A stretch of DNA of 64,000 nucleotides, taken from Hymenobacter latericoloratus. GTDB lineage: Bacteria; Bacteroidota; Bacteroidia; Cytophagales; Hymenobacteraceae. This document shows, in pieces, positions 42,305 through 50,455 of this stretch. Each line of letters opens with the position of its first letter. The stretch's first letter is position 1. The notes beneath the pieces were generated by a model. It saw nothing but the letters and a program-made list of their open reading frames with translations, was not told the DNA's origin and ran no database searches. The stretch is from assembly GCF_014199535.1 (NCBI RefSeq), contig NZ_JACHNV010000002.1:558001-622000 (forward strand). The letters are read 5' to 3'. Made by a program: the position numbers and the translations under genes.

Positions 42305-42793
42305 ATGTTTCACTCCACCACCGGACTTATTCATCTGCTAAGCGCCCTGCTTGCCATGCTGGTCGGGGCCGTAGTACTCCTCAACCGCAAAGGTGGCCGC
42401 CTGCACCGGCAGATAGGCTATCTGTACGTGGTAGCCATGCTGGTGGTAAATGCCACGGCCTTTACCATTTTCCGGGTTACAGGCAGCTTTGGCCCGTTTC
42501 ATTGGCTGGCGCTGGCTAGCCTGGTTTCGTTGGCCGGCGGCATGGTGCCACTGCTGGCGCGTCGGCGCCTGGGAGGGTGGCTGTACTGGCACTATTACTT
42601 CATGAACTGGTCGGTGGTAGGGTTGTACGCTGCTTTCTGGGCCGAAACGTTTACCCGCCTGTTACCCATGAACGTATTCTGGCCCGTGGTAGTGGCCGCC
42701 ACGGCCGGAACCACCGCCGTAGGGGCCCGCCTGATCCGGCGCCATGCGGCCCACCTGCTGCCGCCGGCTGCCCCGAAAACCGTCGGCCACTAG
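42305..42793 (+). CDS. Membrane protein, DUF2306-like
   Basis: This 162-residue protein starts MFHSTTGLIHLLSALLAMLVGAVVLLNRKGGRLHRQIGYLYVVAMLVVN. It has about five helices, with the family-like GGRLHRQIGYLY stretch after the first helix and HYYFMNWSVVGLYAAFWAE later. DUF2306 proteins are uncharacterised. Start at 42305 places a membrane helix immediately after. It ends 32 bases before recQ, which carries its own promoter, so no operon is required. Confidence 0.7.
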   Translation: MFHSTTGLIHLLSALLAMLVGAVVLLNRKGGRLHRQIGYLYVVAMLVVNATAFTIFRVTGSFGPFHWLALASLVSLAGGMVPLLARRRLGGWLYWHYYFMNWSVVGLYAAFWAETFTRLLPMNVFWPVVVAATAGTTAVGARLIRRHAAHLLPPAAPKTVGH

Positions 42794-42813
42794 CGCCGGG
42801 GGCGGGGAGGCGC

Positions 42814-42821
42814 TACCTTTG
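42814..42821 (+). promoter_or_regulatory. Bacteroidota -7 element with almost leaderless start (recQ)
   Basis: TACCTTTG matches the TAnnTTTG consensus exactly, ending four bases before the recQ ATG at 42826, so the transcript should be nearly leaderless. Confidence 0.7.
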
Positions 42822-42825
42822 CCCT

Positions 42826-44748
42826 ATGCCCGAGCAAGCCACCGACGATATTCTGCACGTACTGCGCCAGACCTGGGGCCACACCCGGTTCCGGCCCCTG
42901 CAGGAAGACATCATCCGGGCGGTGCTGGCCGGGCACGATACGCTGGCCCTGCTACCCACGGGCGGGGGGAAAAGCATCTGCTTTCAGGTGCCGGCCCTGG
43001 CCCGGCCGGGCCTGTGCCTGGTGGTGTCGCCGCTGATTGCCTTAATGAAAGACCAGGTGGAAAACCTGCGCAAACGCGGAATAAAGGCGGAGGCCGTGTA
43101 CGCCGGCATGAGTCACCAGGAAATCGACCAGACCCTGGACAACTGCGTGTACGGCCCGGTGAAGTTTCTGTACGTAAGCCCCGAGCGGCTGCTGACGGAT
43201 ATGTTCCGGGCGCGGGTACCCAAGATGAAAGTAAGCCTGCTGGCCGTGGATGAGGCGCACTGCCTTTCCCAGTGGGGCTACGATTTCCGCCCGCCCTACC
43301 TGCGCATTCAGGAGCTGCGCGAGCTGCTGCCGGGTGTGCCCTGCATGGCCCTCACGGCCACCGCCACCGAGCAGGTGCGCCAGGATATTGTAGAGAAACT
43401 GCAGTTTGGCGCGTCCCACCGGGTGTTTCAGCAGAGCTTCGCCCGGCCCAACTTATCCTACTCGGTGCTAACTACCGAAGATAAGATGCGGCGCCTGTTG
43501 GAGGTGGTACGGGGGGTAGGCGAGGGGAAAACCAGCATTGTGTACGCCCGCACCCGCCGCCAGACCGAGGAAGCGGCTACTTACCTGCGGCAGCAGGGGG
43601 TAGCCGCCGCGCCCTACCACGCCGGCCTGCCTGCTGAGCAGCGCACCCGCACTCAGCAGGACTGGATGCAAAACAAAACGCGCTGCATGGTAGCCACCAA
43701 TGCCTTCGGCATGGGTATCGATAAACCCGATGTGCGGCTGGTAGTGCACCTGGAAGCCCCCGATAACCTGGAGGCCTACTACCAGGAGGCGGGTCGGGCC
43801 GGCCGCGACGAAAAATACGCCTTTGCCGTGCTGCTGCAGGGCCCCAACGACGCCGACGAGCTGCGCCGCCGCACTCAGCAGGCCTACCCCCCGCTGGACA
43901 CCGCACGGCGCGTGTACCAAGCGCTGGCCAATTTCTCGCGCACGGCAGTGGGCGGGGGCGAGCTGGTGGCCTTCGACTTCGACCTGCAGCAGTTCGCGGA
44001 AACCTACCGCATCAGGGCTCTGGATGCGCACAACAGCCTGCGTACCCTGGAGCGCGAGGGATTCGTGCAGCTGAATGAAGCCGTCAACAACCCCGCCCGC
44101 GTCCACATCCCCATCGACCACACCGACCTGTACCGCTTCCAGGTAGCCAACCAGCAGCATGACCAGCTGATCAAAAGCCTGTTGCGCTTTAATGGGGGTG
44201 AGCTGTTTGCGGGCTTTCAGCGAATTTCGGAGAACAGCCTGGCCCAGTACCTGCGCCTGAGCGTGACGGATGTGCGTAAGATGCTGCTGTTTCTGCACCG
44301 CTCGGGCATTATTCAATACCAGCCCAGCCACAACGCGCCCCAGGCCCTGTTTACTACCCCCCGCTTTGATGCCGACAAGCTGCCGCTGGATCAGAAGCGC
44401 CTCCAGCTGGCCCGGGAGCTGGCCCGCCACAAAACCGAGGCGGTGATTGGCTACGCCGCCGGGGGGCGCTGCCGCCAGCAGCTGTTGCTGCAGTATTTCG
44501 GGGAGCTGGACGCGCCCGCCTGCAACGTCTGCGACTTTTGTCTGGCGAAAAAAAAGGCCCGCCAGGAAGCGGTGCCTGCCCCCGAGGTGCGGGCCCAGCT
44601 AGTGTCTTTGCTGAAGGCTACCCCCCAAACGCCCCGCGAAGTGCTCAGGCAGTTTGCGCCGGGCCAGGCCGCGGTGGTTACGGGGCTGCTGCGGGAACTG
44701 GTGGAGCTGGGCGAGCTGAAGTACGCGGCGGACGGCCGGTTAGGGTAG
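42826..44748 (+). CDS. recQ: ATP-dependent DNA helicase RecQ
   Basis: This 640-residue protein has the RecQ motif order: FRPLQEDII, LLPTGGGKS (Walker A), SPLIALMKDQV, VDEAHCLSQWGYDFRP, MALTATAT, then IVYARTRRQTEEAATYL, ATNAFGMGIDKPDVR and YYQEAGRAGRD. A zinc-binding RQC part with four cysteines follows (CRQQLLLQYF, CNVCDFC). There is a winged-helix-like remainder and a short acidic end; no clear HRDC domain is visible. It unwinds recombination intermediates. ATG 42826 is decided by the promoter element and by the motif start FRPLQ. Confidence 0.95.
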   Translation: MPEQATDDILHVLRQTWGHTRFRPLQEDIIRAVLAGHDTLALLPTGGGKSICFQVPALARPGLCLVVSPLIALMKDQVENLRKRGIKAEAVYAGMSHQEIDQTLDNCVYGPVKFLYVSPERLLTDMFRARVPKMKVSLLAVDEAHCLSQWGYDFRPPYLRIQELRELLPGVPCMALTATATEQVRQDIVEKLQFGASHRVFQQSFARPNLSYSVLTTEDKMRRLLEVVRGVGEGKTSIVYARTRRQTEEAATYLRQQGVAAAPYHAGLPAEQRTRTQQDWMQNKTRCMVATNAFGMGIDKPDVRLVVHLEAPDNLEAYYQEAGRAGRDEKYAFAVLLQGPNDADELRRRTQQAYPPLDTARRVYQALANFSRTAVGGGELVAFDFDLQQFAETYRIRALDAHNSLRTLEREGFVQLNEAVNNPARVHIPIDHTDLYRFQVANQQHDQLIKSLLRFNGGELFAGFQRISENSLAQYLRLSVTDVRKMLLFLHRSGIIQYQPSHNAPQALFTTPRFDADKLPLDQKRLQLARELARHKTEAVIGYAAGGRCRQQLLLQYFGELDAPACNVCDFCLAKKKARQEAVPAPEVRAQLVSLLKATPQTPREVLRQFAPGQAAVVTGLLRELVELGELKYAADGRLG

Positions 44749-44801
44749 CCAGGGTGTTGTCCGGCGCGCGTATGGGGGTAGCCCTGGTGGCCAGCACCAC
44801 A

Positions 44802-45797
44802 TCAGGCAAGCTTCACAATGGCTTTGCCCGTGTTTTCGCCCCGGAACAGCCCCAGGAAAGCCGCCGGAATCTGGTCGAAGCCCTCGGTAATGGTTTCTTC
44901 AAACTGCAGCTTACCCTCCTCATACCAGGCGGTAAGCTGCTGCACCCCCTCGGGCCAGCGGGAATAATAGTTGCCAATAGTGAAGCCCTGGAGCCGGGAG
45001 CTTGTTTTAAGTAGCTTGGCTTCGGGGCGCGGCCCTACGGGTACTTCCGTGGCGTTGTACATAGAAATCTGCCCGCAGATGGCAATGCGGGCGCCCGTGT
45101 TCAGCAGGTCATATACCGCGTCGGTGATGGGGCCGCCCACGTTATCGAAGTAGCAGTCCACGCCGTGGGGGGCCGCCGCGGCCAGAGCCGCCGGGATATC
45201 CGTCGTTTTGTAGTTGATGGCCTCATCGAAGCCTAGCTGTTTCAGGTAGGCCACTTTGTCCTCGGAGCCGGCCGTGCCTATTACCCGGGCGCCTTTGATT
45301 TTGGCAATCTGCCCCACCACTATTCCTACCGCGCCCGCCGCCCCCGATACCACTACGGTTTCGCCGGCCTGGGGCTGGCAGATGTCCAGCAACCCGAAAT
45401 ATGCCGTCAGGCCGGGCATACCCAGCAAACCCAGGTAGTAGCTGGCTGGAGCCTGGCCAGCCGGAATCAACTGTAGCCCTCTCCCGTCCGCCACCTGATA
45501 CTCCTGCCAGGGCAGGTTGGCTACTACCAGGCTGCCCACGGGTAGGCGGTCCAGGTGGCTTTCCTGCACTTCGGCTACCATGCCACCTGTTATGGGCTGG
45601 CCCACTTCGAAGGGGGCAATGTAGGATTTGCCCTCGTTCATGCGCCCGCGCATGTAAGGGTCCACGGAAACGTAGCGGGCTTTCAGGAGCACTTGTCCCT
45701 GCCCGGGAGCCGGTATCTCGCGGGTTTCAAAGCGAAAATTCTCGACTGAGGGCACGCCCGTAGGGCGGCTGGCAAGCAGAATGGTGCGGTTTTGCAT
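44802..45797 (-). CDS. Zinc-less MDR oxidoreductase (CurA/LTB4DH-like)
   Basis: This 331-residue protein is a medium-chain reductase with no structural zinc cysteines. It has YVSVDPYMRGRMNEGKSYIAPF near the active site, the dinucleotide fold VVVSGAAGAVGIVVGQIAKIKGARVIGTAGSEDK, and FDNVGG. This pattern is typical of NADPH-dependent 2-alkenal/curcumin and leukotriene B4 12-hydroxydehydrogenase-like reductases, which remove reactive alkenals. It lies downstream of the ohr/ohrR pair on the same strand, so a role in peroxide damage repair is plausible. Start at 45797; upstream residues are not family-like. Confidence 0.85.
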   Translation of the reverse strand: MQNRTILLASRPTGVPSVENFRFETREIPAPGQGQVLLKARYVSVDPYMRGRMNEGKSYIAPFEVGQPITGGMVAEVQESHLDRLPVGSLVVANLPWQEYQVADGRGLQLIPAGQAPASYYLGLLGMPGLTAYFGLLDICQPQAGETVVVSGAAGAVGIVVGQIAKIKGARVIGTAGSEDKVAYLKQLGFDEAINYKTTDIPAALAAAAPHGVDCYFDNVGGPITDAVYDLLNTGARIAICGQISMYNATEVPVGPRPEAKLLKTSSRLQGFTIGNYYSRWPEGVQQLTAWYEEGKLQFEETITEGFDQIPAAFLGLFRGENTGKAIVKLA

Positions 45798-45853
45798 AAC
45801 GCAGGCAACGGAAGTGAACAGAATGGAAGGCCGACGGAAGCCAGGAAACGAAA

Positions 45854-45951
45854 GCTGCCATCCTGGGCTTATGGCCGGCCTTTTCAACTCCTTGAACGGT
45901 AGGCTACCCGTTCGGGGCGAATAAGGCCGGCCAAGAGCTCAGGATGGCAGC
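45854..45951. repeat. Large imperfect inverted repeat with inner stem
   Basis: Outer arms of 29 bases with three mismatches (45854-45882, 45923-45951; GCTGCCATCCTG ends) enclose an inner hairpin of GAACGG at 45894-45899 and CCGTTC near 45908-45913. It sits between the MDR reductase and ohr genes on the minus strand. No T-tract follows. Confidence 0.6.
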
Positions 45952-45973
45952 CGGTAAGAAGCCGCCTAAACGG

Positions 45974-46411
45974 CTACGCGGCGTTGGTAGTAGTGGTGAG
46001 GGCTACTTCAATGTTGCCTTTGGTAGCGCGCGAGTAGGGGCAGATGCCGTGGGCGGCCTCTACCAGCTGCTCGGCCTGGCCTTGCTCTACGCCCGGAATG
46101 TTCACGTGCAGGTCGGCTGAGATGCCGTAGCCGCCGTCCTCGGCTTTGCCAATGCCGATGAAGGCTTCCACCGTCACGCCTTCCAGCTTCACGCCGGCCT
46201 GGCGGGCGGCTACCCCCAGGGCGCCCTCGAAGCAGGCCGCGTAACCGGCCGCGAACAGCTGCTCGGGGTTGGTAGCGCCGGCTTTGCCGGGGCCGCCCAT
46301 GGCTTTGGGCGTACTCAGGGCCAGGTTCAGCACCTGATCCTCGGAAGTAACCTGACCGTCGCGGCCTCCTTTGGCTTTGGCCTGGGCCGTGAAGATTTTC
46401 TCGATTTTCAT
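45974..46411 (-). CDS. ohr: Organic hydroperoxide resistance protein
   Basis: This 145-residue protein is a typical Ohr: C60 in AAGYAACF and C124 in HGICPYS, the two redox cysteines that reduce organic hydroperoxides with lipoyl-dependent recycling. The fold (KIEKIFTAQAKAKGGRDGQV, GGYGISADLHVNI) is conserved. It lies 37 bases downstream of the OhrR-type regulator, transcribed the same way, so the two form an operon. A related but divergent protein is encoded at 37075-37566. Confidence 0.92.
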   Translation of the reverse strand: MKIEKIFTAQAKAKGGRDGQVTSEDQVLNLALSTPKAMGGPGKAGATNPEQLFAAGYAACFEGALGVAARQAGVKLEGVTVEAFIGIGKAEDGGYGISADLHVNIPGVEQGQAEQLVEAAHGICPYSRATKGNIEVALTTTTNAA

Positions 46412-46448
46412 GAGAGGGGGGGAAAGAAAATGTGAAAGAAAAGTGGCG

Positions 46449-46901
46449 CTAGGCCAAGTGGTTCAGGAGCGTATTCAGCTGAGTGCGTAGCGTTTCAAAC
46501 TCAGCTGGGGTTATGTTGAGCTGGGCGAAAATCTGCTCGGGCACCTTGCAGGCCCGCTCGTGCAAGGCGCGCCCCGCCGGCAGCAACTCAATAATCACCG
46601 AACGTTCGTCGCGCGGGTCGCGGCGGCGACTGATCCACTGCTTTTGCTCCAGGCGCTTGAGCAGGGGCGTCAGGGTTCCGGAGTCCAGTAGCAGCTTCTC
46701 GCCTAACTCCTTTACCGTCAGCTCCTGGTGTTCCCACAAAAGCAGAAATACCAGGTATTGCGGATAGGTCAGGTCCAGTTCCTGCAGCAGCGGCTGGTAG
46801 GCTTTCGTAATCATCCGCGACAGGGCATAGAGCGGAAAACACAACTGATTTTCCAGCTGCAGCGCGGGATGTACAACAGAAGGCGACGTTGGCTTACGCA
46901 T
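46449..46901 (-). CDS. ohrR: MarR family regulator, OhrR-type peroxide sensor
   Basis: This 150-residue winged-helix protein has C21 in LENQLCFPLYALSRMITKAYQPLL, the position of the peroxide-sensing cysteine of OhrR, and the wing and recognition helix region LTVKELGEKLLLDSGTLTPLLKRLEQKQWISRRRDPRDERSVIIEL. Oxidation of C21 should release DNA and induce ohr. Its operator-like palindrome lies about 40 bases upstream of its start, so it should repress itself and ohr together. Start at 46901 is decided by the conserved N-terminus. Confidence 0.9.
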   Translation of the reverse strand: MRKPTSPSVVHPALQLENQLCFPLYALSRMITKAYQPLLQELDLTYPQYLVFLLLWEHQELTVKELGEKLLLDSGTLTPLLKRLEQKQWISRRRDPRDERSVIIELLPAGRALHERACKVPEQIFAQLNITPAEFETLRTQLNTLLNHLA

Positions 46902-46938
46902 AGAGACTCCGCAAAGGAAGTTAATTAAATTTTATGCT

Positions 46939-46960
46939 ATTTAATTGTGTACAACTAAAT
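46939..46960. promoter_or_regulatory. OhrR operator palindrome
   Basis: ATTTAATTGT and its inverted counterpart ACAACTAAAT are separated by GT (one mismatch between arms). This AT-rich arrangement recalls OhrR/MarR operators. It lies 38 bases upstream of the ohrR start. A second perfect 12-bp palindrome, TCAACTAGTTGA, lies at 46974-46985. Confidence 0.7.
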
Positions 46961-47026
46961 AACGAAATTCATTTCAACTAGTTGAGAAACAGAAAGTAAA
47001 TTTTTTCGATAGGAACAGTTGCAGCA

Positions 47027-47069
47027 CACAAAAACCGACTCCCCACAGCTGGTAGAGTCGGCTTTTGTG
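47027..47069 (-). terminator. Intrinsic terminator after rhodanese gene
   Basis: 15-bp arms with one wobble (47027-47041, 47055-47069) follow the stop of the rhodanese gene on the minus strand, with TTTTTGTG after the stem. Confidence 0.8.
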
Positions 47070-47085
47070 GTGCGGAGGTGGTCCG

Positions 47086-47385
47086 TTAGGCTTGCTGGTA
47101 GGCCTGCATGCCGCCCACTAGGTTGCGCACGTTCTGGAAACCTTGCTGCTGCAGAAACGCTTTGGCCGAGGCCGAGCGCCCGCCCCCCTTGCAGTGTACT
47201 ACCACCTCTTCATTTTTGAGGTGCTCCAAGTCGTCGAGCTTGCCGGGCAGCTCACCCAGCGGAATGTTTTGGCTGCCTGTAATGCTGGCCTCGGCGTTTT
47301 CCCACGTTTCGCGCACGTCAATAATAGTGGGGGCCGTACCAGCGGCCTGGCGCTCCTTGAGTTCGGCGGGGGTGATGTCAGTCAT
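47086..47385 (-). CDS. Single-domain rhodanese-like protein
   Basis: This 99-residue protein is a lone rhodanese domain with C65 in VVHCKGGGRSASA, the active-site cysteine loop, and the IIDVRETWE and LVGGMQAYQ end motifs. The loop CKGGGRS is lengthier than the CxxGxR of thiosulfate sulfurtransferases but suits GlpE/PspE-like small rhodaneses. It is probably cytosolic, with an unknown sulfur acceptor. The next upstream sequence contains a 10-base G tract (47437-47446). It is monocistronic. Confidence 0.85.
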   Translation of the reverse strand: MTDITPAELKERQAAGTAPTIIDVRETWENAEASITGSQNIPLGELPGKLDDLEHLKNEEVVVHCKGGGRSASAKAFLQQQGFQNVRNLVGGMQAYQQA

Positions 47386-47436
47386 GGGGACTAGTTTAGG
47401 GTAAAGGGTGAAGAAAAGTAGCGGTTTACGCCCGTC

Positions 47437-47446
47437 GGGGGGGGGG
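47437..47446. repeat. G10/C10 homopolymer upstream of rhodanese gene
   Basis: Ten consecutive G on the plus strand lie 51 bases upstream of the rhodanese start. Such tracts can vary in length by slippage or sequencing error. Confidence 0.6.
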
Positions 47447-47487
47447 TAGCAATAACAAGAAACCGGTACACTGTTGCCAGCTGCTGC

Positions 47488-49359
47488 TTACGGCGCCAGC
47501 ACCGACAGCCGTTTCGTCACCAGCTGACCGCCGGGCAGAATCAGGCGCACAAAATACAGGCCCGCTGGCAGGGCAGGTAGCACAAGCTCCGCCTGGCCCT
47601 GCTGCCCCGTCGGTTGCTCCCAGGCCACGCGGCCCAGCGCATCCAGCACCGTGGCACTAACGTAGCGGCCCTGCACCCGCACCCGGCCCTGGGCGGGGGC
47701 AGGGTTGGGGTAAAGCAGGTAGGTAGCCGCCACCTCGGCCGGGGCCGCCGTGCCCGTGACAGTGCTGCCGGTTACGGGCCGCAGCATCAGGGCACCCGCG
47801 GGGCGGGTGGGAGTAGCCGTGTTATTGATGCTCCAGGTATCCAGCGCGTTCAGCAGCAGGTAGCCCGGGGGCGAGGCGTTATTCAAATCCAAGCCAAACT
47901 CCACAAACTGCGGCGTGGCAGCCTGCCCGTAACCAGCATAGAACCGATTGCTCACGGGCACCGGCGCATCAAAGGCCACCTCCACAAACGCCTGCCCTTC
48001 CGGGAGGGTAGTGGGTACAGTGTAGGCTTTGGTGGCTTTGGGCCGGGCGGTGGGCTTGCCCGTGCCGTCATCGTCCCAGATGTTGAGTGTGATAGCGCGC
48101 CCGCCGGCCGTGGCCAGCACCGGGTACAGCCGCAGGGCCCGGATCTGGTCGGGCTGGTTCAGGTCGAAGCGCAGGGCCAGGTAGCTGGCCGGACCGGTGG
48201 AGGCCGTGGGCAGACTCACGCTGGCCTCAGCCGTGCCATCGTCGTAGGCAAAATAGTCGGTCAGGGGCGTAACGCGGCTTATCGTGTCGTTGGGTTGGGT
48301 AAGCGGGTTGGTTTCGTTGGTCAGCAGGGTAAGGCGCTGGCGCAGAAACTTGGGGGTAGTAGTCAGAGGTACGGTGGCCGTGCGCACGCTGCCCGTTACC
48401 GGCAGCTGGCGCGCGTTGGCATCGAGGGAGCGGCCGCCGGTGAGAAACTGACTGGTGGGGCCGCCGGGCAGCACTGCCAGGGTTCCGGTCCAGCTGATGG
48501 GGGTAGGGGCCGGACCAATATCAAAATTGTTGACGGTGGTGCCGGTGCGGTCCGTTAGCTCCTGGGCCGCGTTCTGGTTGAACTGGGCCACGGGCAGGGC
48601 GGTGTAGCGCTTCAGAGCGCTGGGCAGGGCGCGGCTTACGGCTATGTCGCGGAACGTAGAGTCGGTGGCGGTGCGGTTGCGGTCCAGGCGCACGTAGTCC
48701 ACGCTCCAGGCGTCGCGGTTGTTGTAGAGCACCCCGTTCATCCGAAACCGGAACCGGAACCCGGCGTGCAGAAACTGCGCCTGATTAACGGGCAGGGCCT
48801 GGAAGCGAAATACGGTTGTGTCGCCGGGACTGCGCAGCTGCCACACCTGCTCCCACTGGTTGCTCTGGCTCAGAAAATCGACGTACAGGGCAATGGGCCG
48901 CGAGCCGCTGGGAGCCGGCGGCCCGAAGATGGAGCCGGCCTGCCAGAAAAAGCTCAGGTACACGTTGTCGGTGGTTCTGAGGGCGCTTAGGTCCAGGGGC
49001 TGGGAAGTCAGCAGGTCGCCTTCCCCAATAAACGACACCGGCCCCCGGGCCTTACCCTGGGCATCCAGTCCATCCAGGGTGGCCACGTTCTTGGTGGGCG
49101 GACGGCGGGGGTAGCGGTTATTAATGAGGGTGCCCCCCGAGGTTTCCCAGCGCCGGGCGTCGGGTTGTCCTTCGGGCTGGCTTGAAAAATCATCGAAGAA
49201 CGGCAGGGCCAGCACTGCCGCCCGGCGGGCCGGGGCGGGCGCGGCCCGGTGCGCGGGCTCGGTACCCAGCGGGTGAACCAGCACTTGCCCAAAGCCAACC
49301 CGGGGCAGCAGGCTCAGCGCTACCAGCACAGCGGGCAGAAAGCGTAGAAAACGAGTCAT
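47488..49359 (-). CDS. Secreted protein with T9SS type A sorting domain
   Basis: This 623-residue protein starts MTRFLRFLPAVLVALSLLPRVGFG, a signal peptide. The body is beta-rich (FFDDFSSQPEGQPDARRWETSG, YLSFFWQAGSIFG, WSVDYVRLDRN, YFAYDDGTAEASVSL, ALRFDLNQPDQIRALRLYPV) with no recognised catalytic domain. The last ~85 residues are a type A sorting domain (LYPNPAPAQGRVRV, LDALGRVAWEQ, LPAGLYFVRL, TKRLSVL). It probably passes to the cell surface via T9SS. Start at 49359 was chosen for the signal peptide. Confidence 0.85.
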   Translation of the reverse strand: MTRFLRFLPAVLVALSLLPRVGFGQVLVHPLGTEPAHRAAPAPARRAAVLALPFFDDFSSQPEGQPDARRWETSGGTLINNRYPRRPPTKNVATLDGLDAQGKARGPVSFIGEGDLLTSQPLDLSALRTTDNVYLSFFWQAGSIFGPPAPSGSRPIALYVDFLSQSNQWEQVWQLRSPGDTTVFRFQALPVNQAQFLHAGFRFRFRMNGVLYNNRDAWSVDYVRLDRNRTATDSTFRDIAVSRALPSALKRYTALPVAQFNQNAAQELTDRTGTTVNNFDIGPAPTPISWTGTLAVLPGGPTSQFLTGGRSLDANARQLPVTGSVRTATVPLTTTPKFLRQRLTLLTNETNPLTQPNDTISRVTPLTDYFAYDDGTAEASVSLPTASTGPASYLALRFDLNQPDQIRALRLYPVLATAGGRAITLNIWDDDGTGKPTARPKATKAYTVPTTLPEGQAFVEVAFDAPVPVSNRFYAGYGQAATPQFVEFGLDLNNASPPGYLLLNALDTWSINNTATPTRPAGALMLRPVTGSTVTGTAAPAEVAATYLLYPNPAPAQGRVRVQGRYVSATVLDALGRVAWEQPTGQQGQAELVLPALPAGLYFVRLILPGGQLVTKRLSVLAP

Positions 49360-49424
49360 TGATAACAAAGTAACAGAAACCAACCAAGAGCAGGCGGCCG
49401 TGCTTCTCTCACGGACAGAAACGA

Positions 49425-49458
49425 AAAAAGGTTCGTGGTATAACCAACGAACCTTTTT
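49425..49458 (-). terminator. Intrinsic terminator after PASTA gene
   Basis: 12-bp arms (AAAAAGGTTCGT 49425-49436 and its complement 49447-49458) follow the PASTA stop on the minus strand, with an A/T tract on both sides. Confidence 0.8.
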
Positions 49459-49490
49459 CACTTGTATTTCAGCCTTGGGTCGGCGCAGAG

Positions 49491-50276
49491 TTAGCGCACT
49501 TCCTTCACGGGCTCCTGGCCGGCTACCCAGAGGTCCACGAGCTGGCCCATCCGGATGGTGGTGCCGGGGCCGGGCACGGGACGCTGCTTCACCACGGTGC
49601 CTTCGGCCTGGCCTTCTTCGGGTTCCTGGTAGAAGATTTCACCGGGCTGCAGGCCCTGGCCCACGAGCAGGGTAGTGGCCTCATCGACGGGCATGTTCAC
49701 GAGGTTGGGTACGGGGAACTCCTGGTTGCCCAGGCCGTCGCCTACCTCCAGGTCCACGCGGGTACCTTTGGTGATGGCCGCGCCGGGTGCTACCTCCTTG
49801 CCGCCCACAAACTGCCGCAGCACGGCATCTTTCTGGATGTTGGGCACCAGCTTAATCTGGCCCACAATCAGGTCGTAGCTTTTGAGGATGAGCTGGGCGT
49901 TTTTCAGGGAGCCGTCCGTCAGCTTGGGCATTTTGATGACGGGTGGGTTCTTCATGGCCACCGAAATGTAAATCTTGCGGCCTTCCTTCACCTTTTCGCC
50001 CGCCTTGGGCTCCTGCGTAAGCACCGTGCCGGGCCGGATGGAGGCGTCGTAGGTGCTGTCGTCCACGAAGTAGGCCAGGTCCCGCTCGTCGAGGTAGTCT
50101 TCCAGCTCGGCCTGGCTCATGCCCGTAATCTTCGGTACCACAATGGTTTCGCCGTGGTTGGTGGTGATGGGCAGGTACACGTAAAAGAACCCGAACACCA
50201 GGATACCCGTCGCCAGCAAAATCACCAGCACATGCTTGAGCAGGTCAGCGGGAGTATCGGATTTAAAGAAAGACAT
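49491..50276 (-). CDS. PASTA domain membrane protein
   Basis: This 261-residue protein has one helix at 15-37 (HVLVILLATGILVFGFFYVYL) and three PASTA domains: VVPKITGMSQAELEDYLDERDL, VIKMPKLTDGSLKNAQLILKSYDL and FPVPNLVNMPVDEATTLLVGQGL. PASTA domains bind muropeptides or penicillin-like molecules in the periplasm. No kinase is attached, so it is not a PrkC homologue. Its gene follows the double D-Ala-D-Ala ligase on the same strand after the long inverted repeat, consistent with a role in cell-wall assembly. Start is ATG 50276. Confidence 0.85.
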   Translation of the reverse strand: MSFFKSDTPADLLKHVLVILLATGILVFGFFYVYLPITTNHGETIVVPKITGMSQAELEDYLDERDLAYFVDDSTYDASIRPGTVLTQEPKAGEKVKEGRKIYISVAMKNPPVIKMPKLTDGSLKNAQLILKSYDLIVGQIKLVPNIQKDAVLRQFVGGKEVAPGAAITKGTRVDLEVGDGLGNQEFPVPNLVNMPVDEATTLLVGQGLQPGEIFYQEPEEGQAEGTVVKQRPVPGPGTTIRMGQLVDLWVAGQEPVKEVR

Positions 50277-50351
50277 CAGGGGAGAAGCTAGGGGTTAGAA
50301 GCCGGAAGCTGACAAAGCTAGAAATTAGAAGGCTAGCACGAAGAAGTTGAC

Positions 50352-50455
50352 CAGGTAGGGAGCGGGGCTTGCCCCCGCCCATCGTTCGCGCCGTCCGGAT
50401 GGCACACCTGAAGCCGTGTGGACGATGGGCGGGGGCAAGCCCCGCTCCCTACCTG
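50352..50455. repeat. 34-bp perfect inverted repeat at the 3' end of the Ddl gene
   Basis: The 34-bp arms at 50352-50385 and 50422-50455 are perfect. The right arm overlaps the Ddl coding end: the TAG at 50451-50449 and the final arginine codon lie within it. The loop is 36 bases. TTTTC follows the right arm on the plus strand. Confidence 0.85.
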
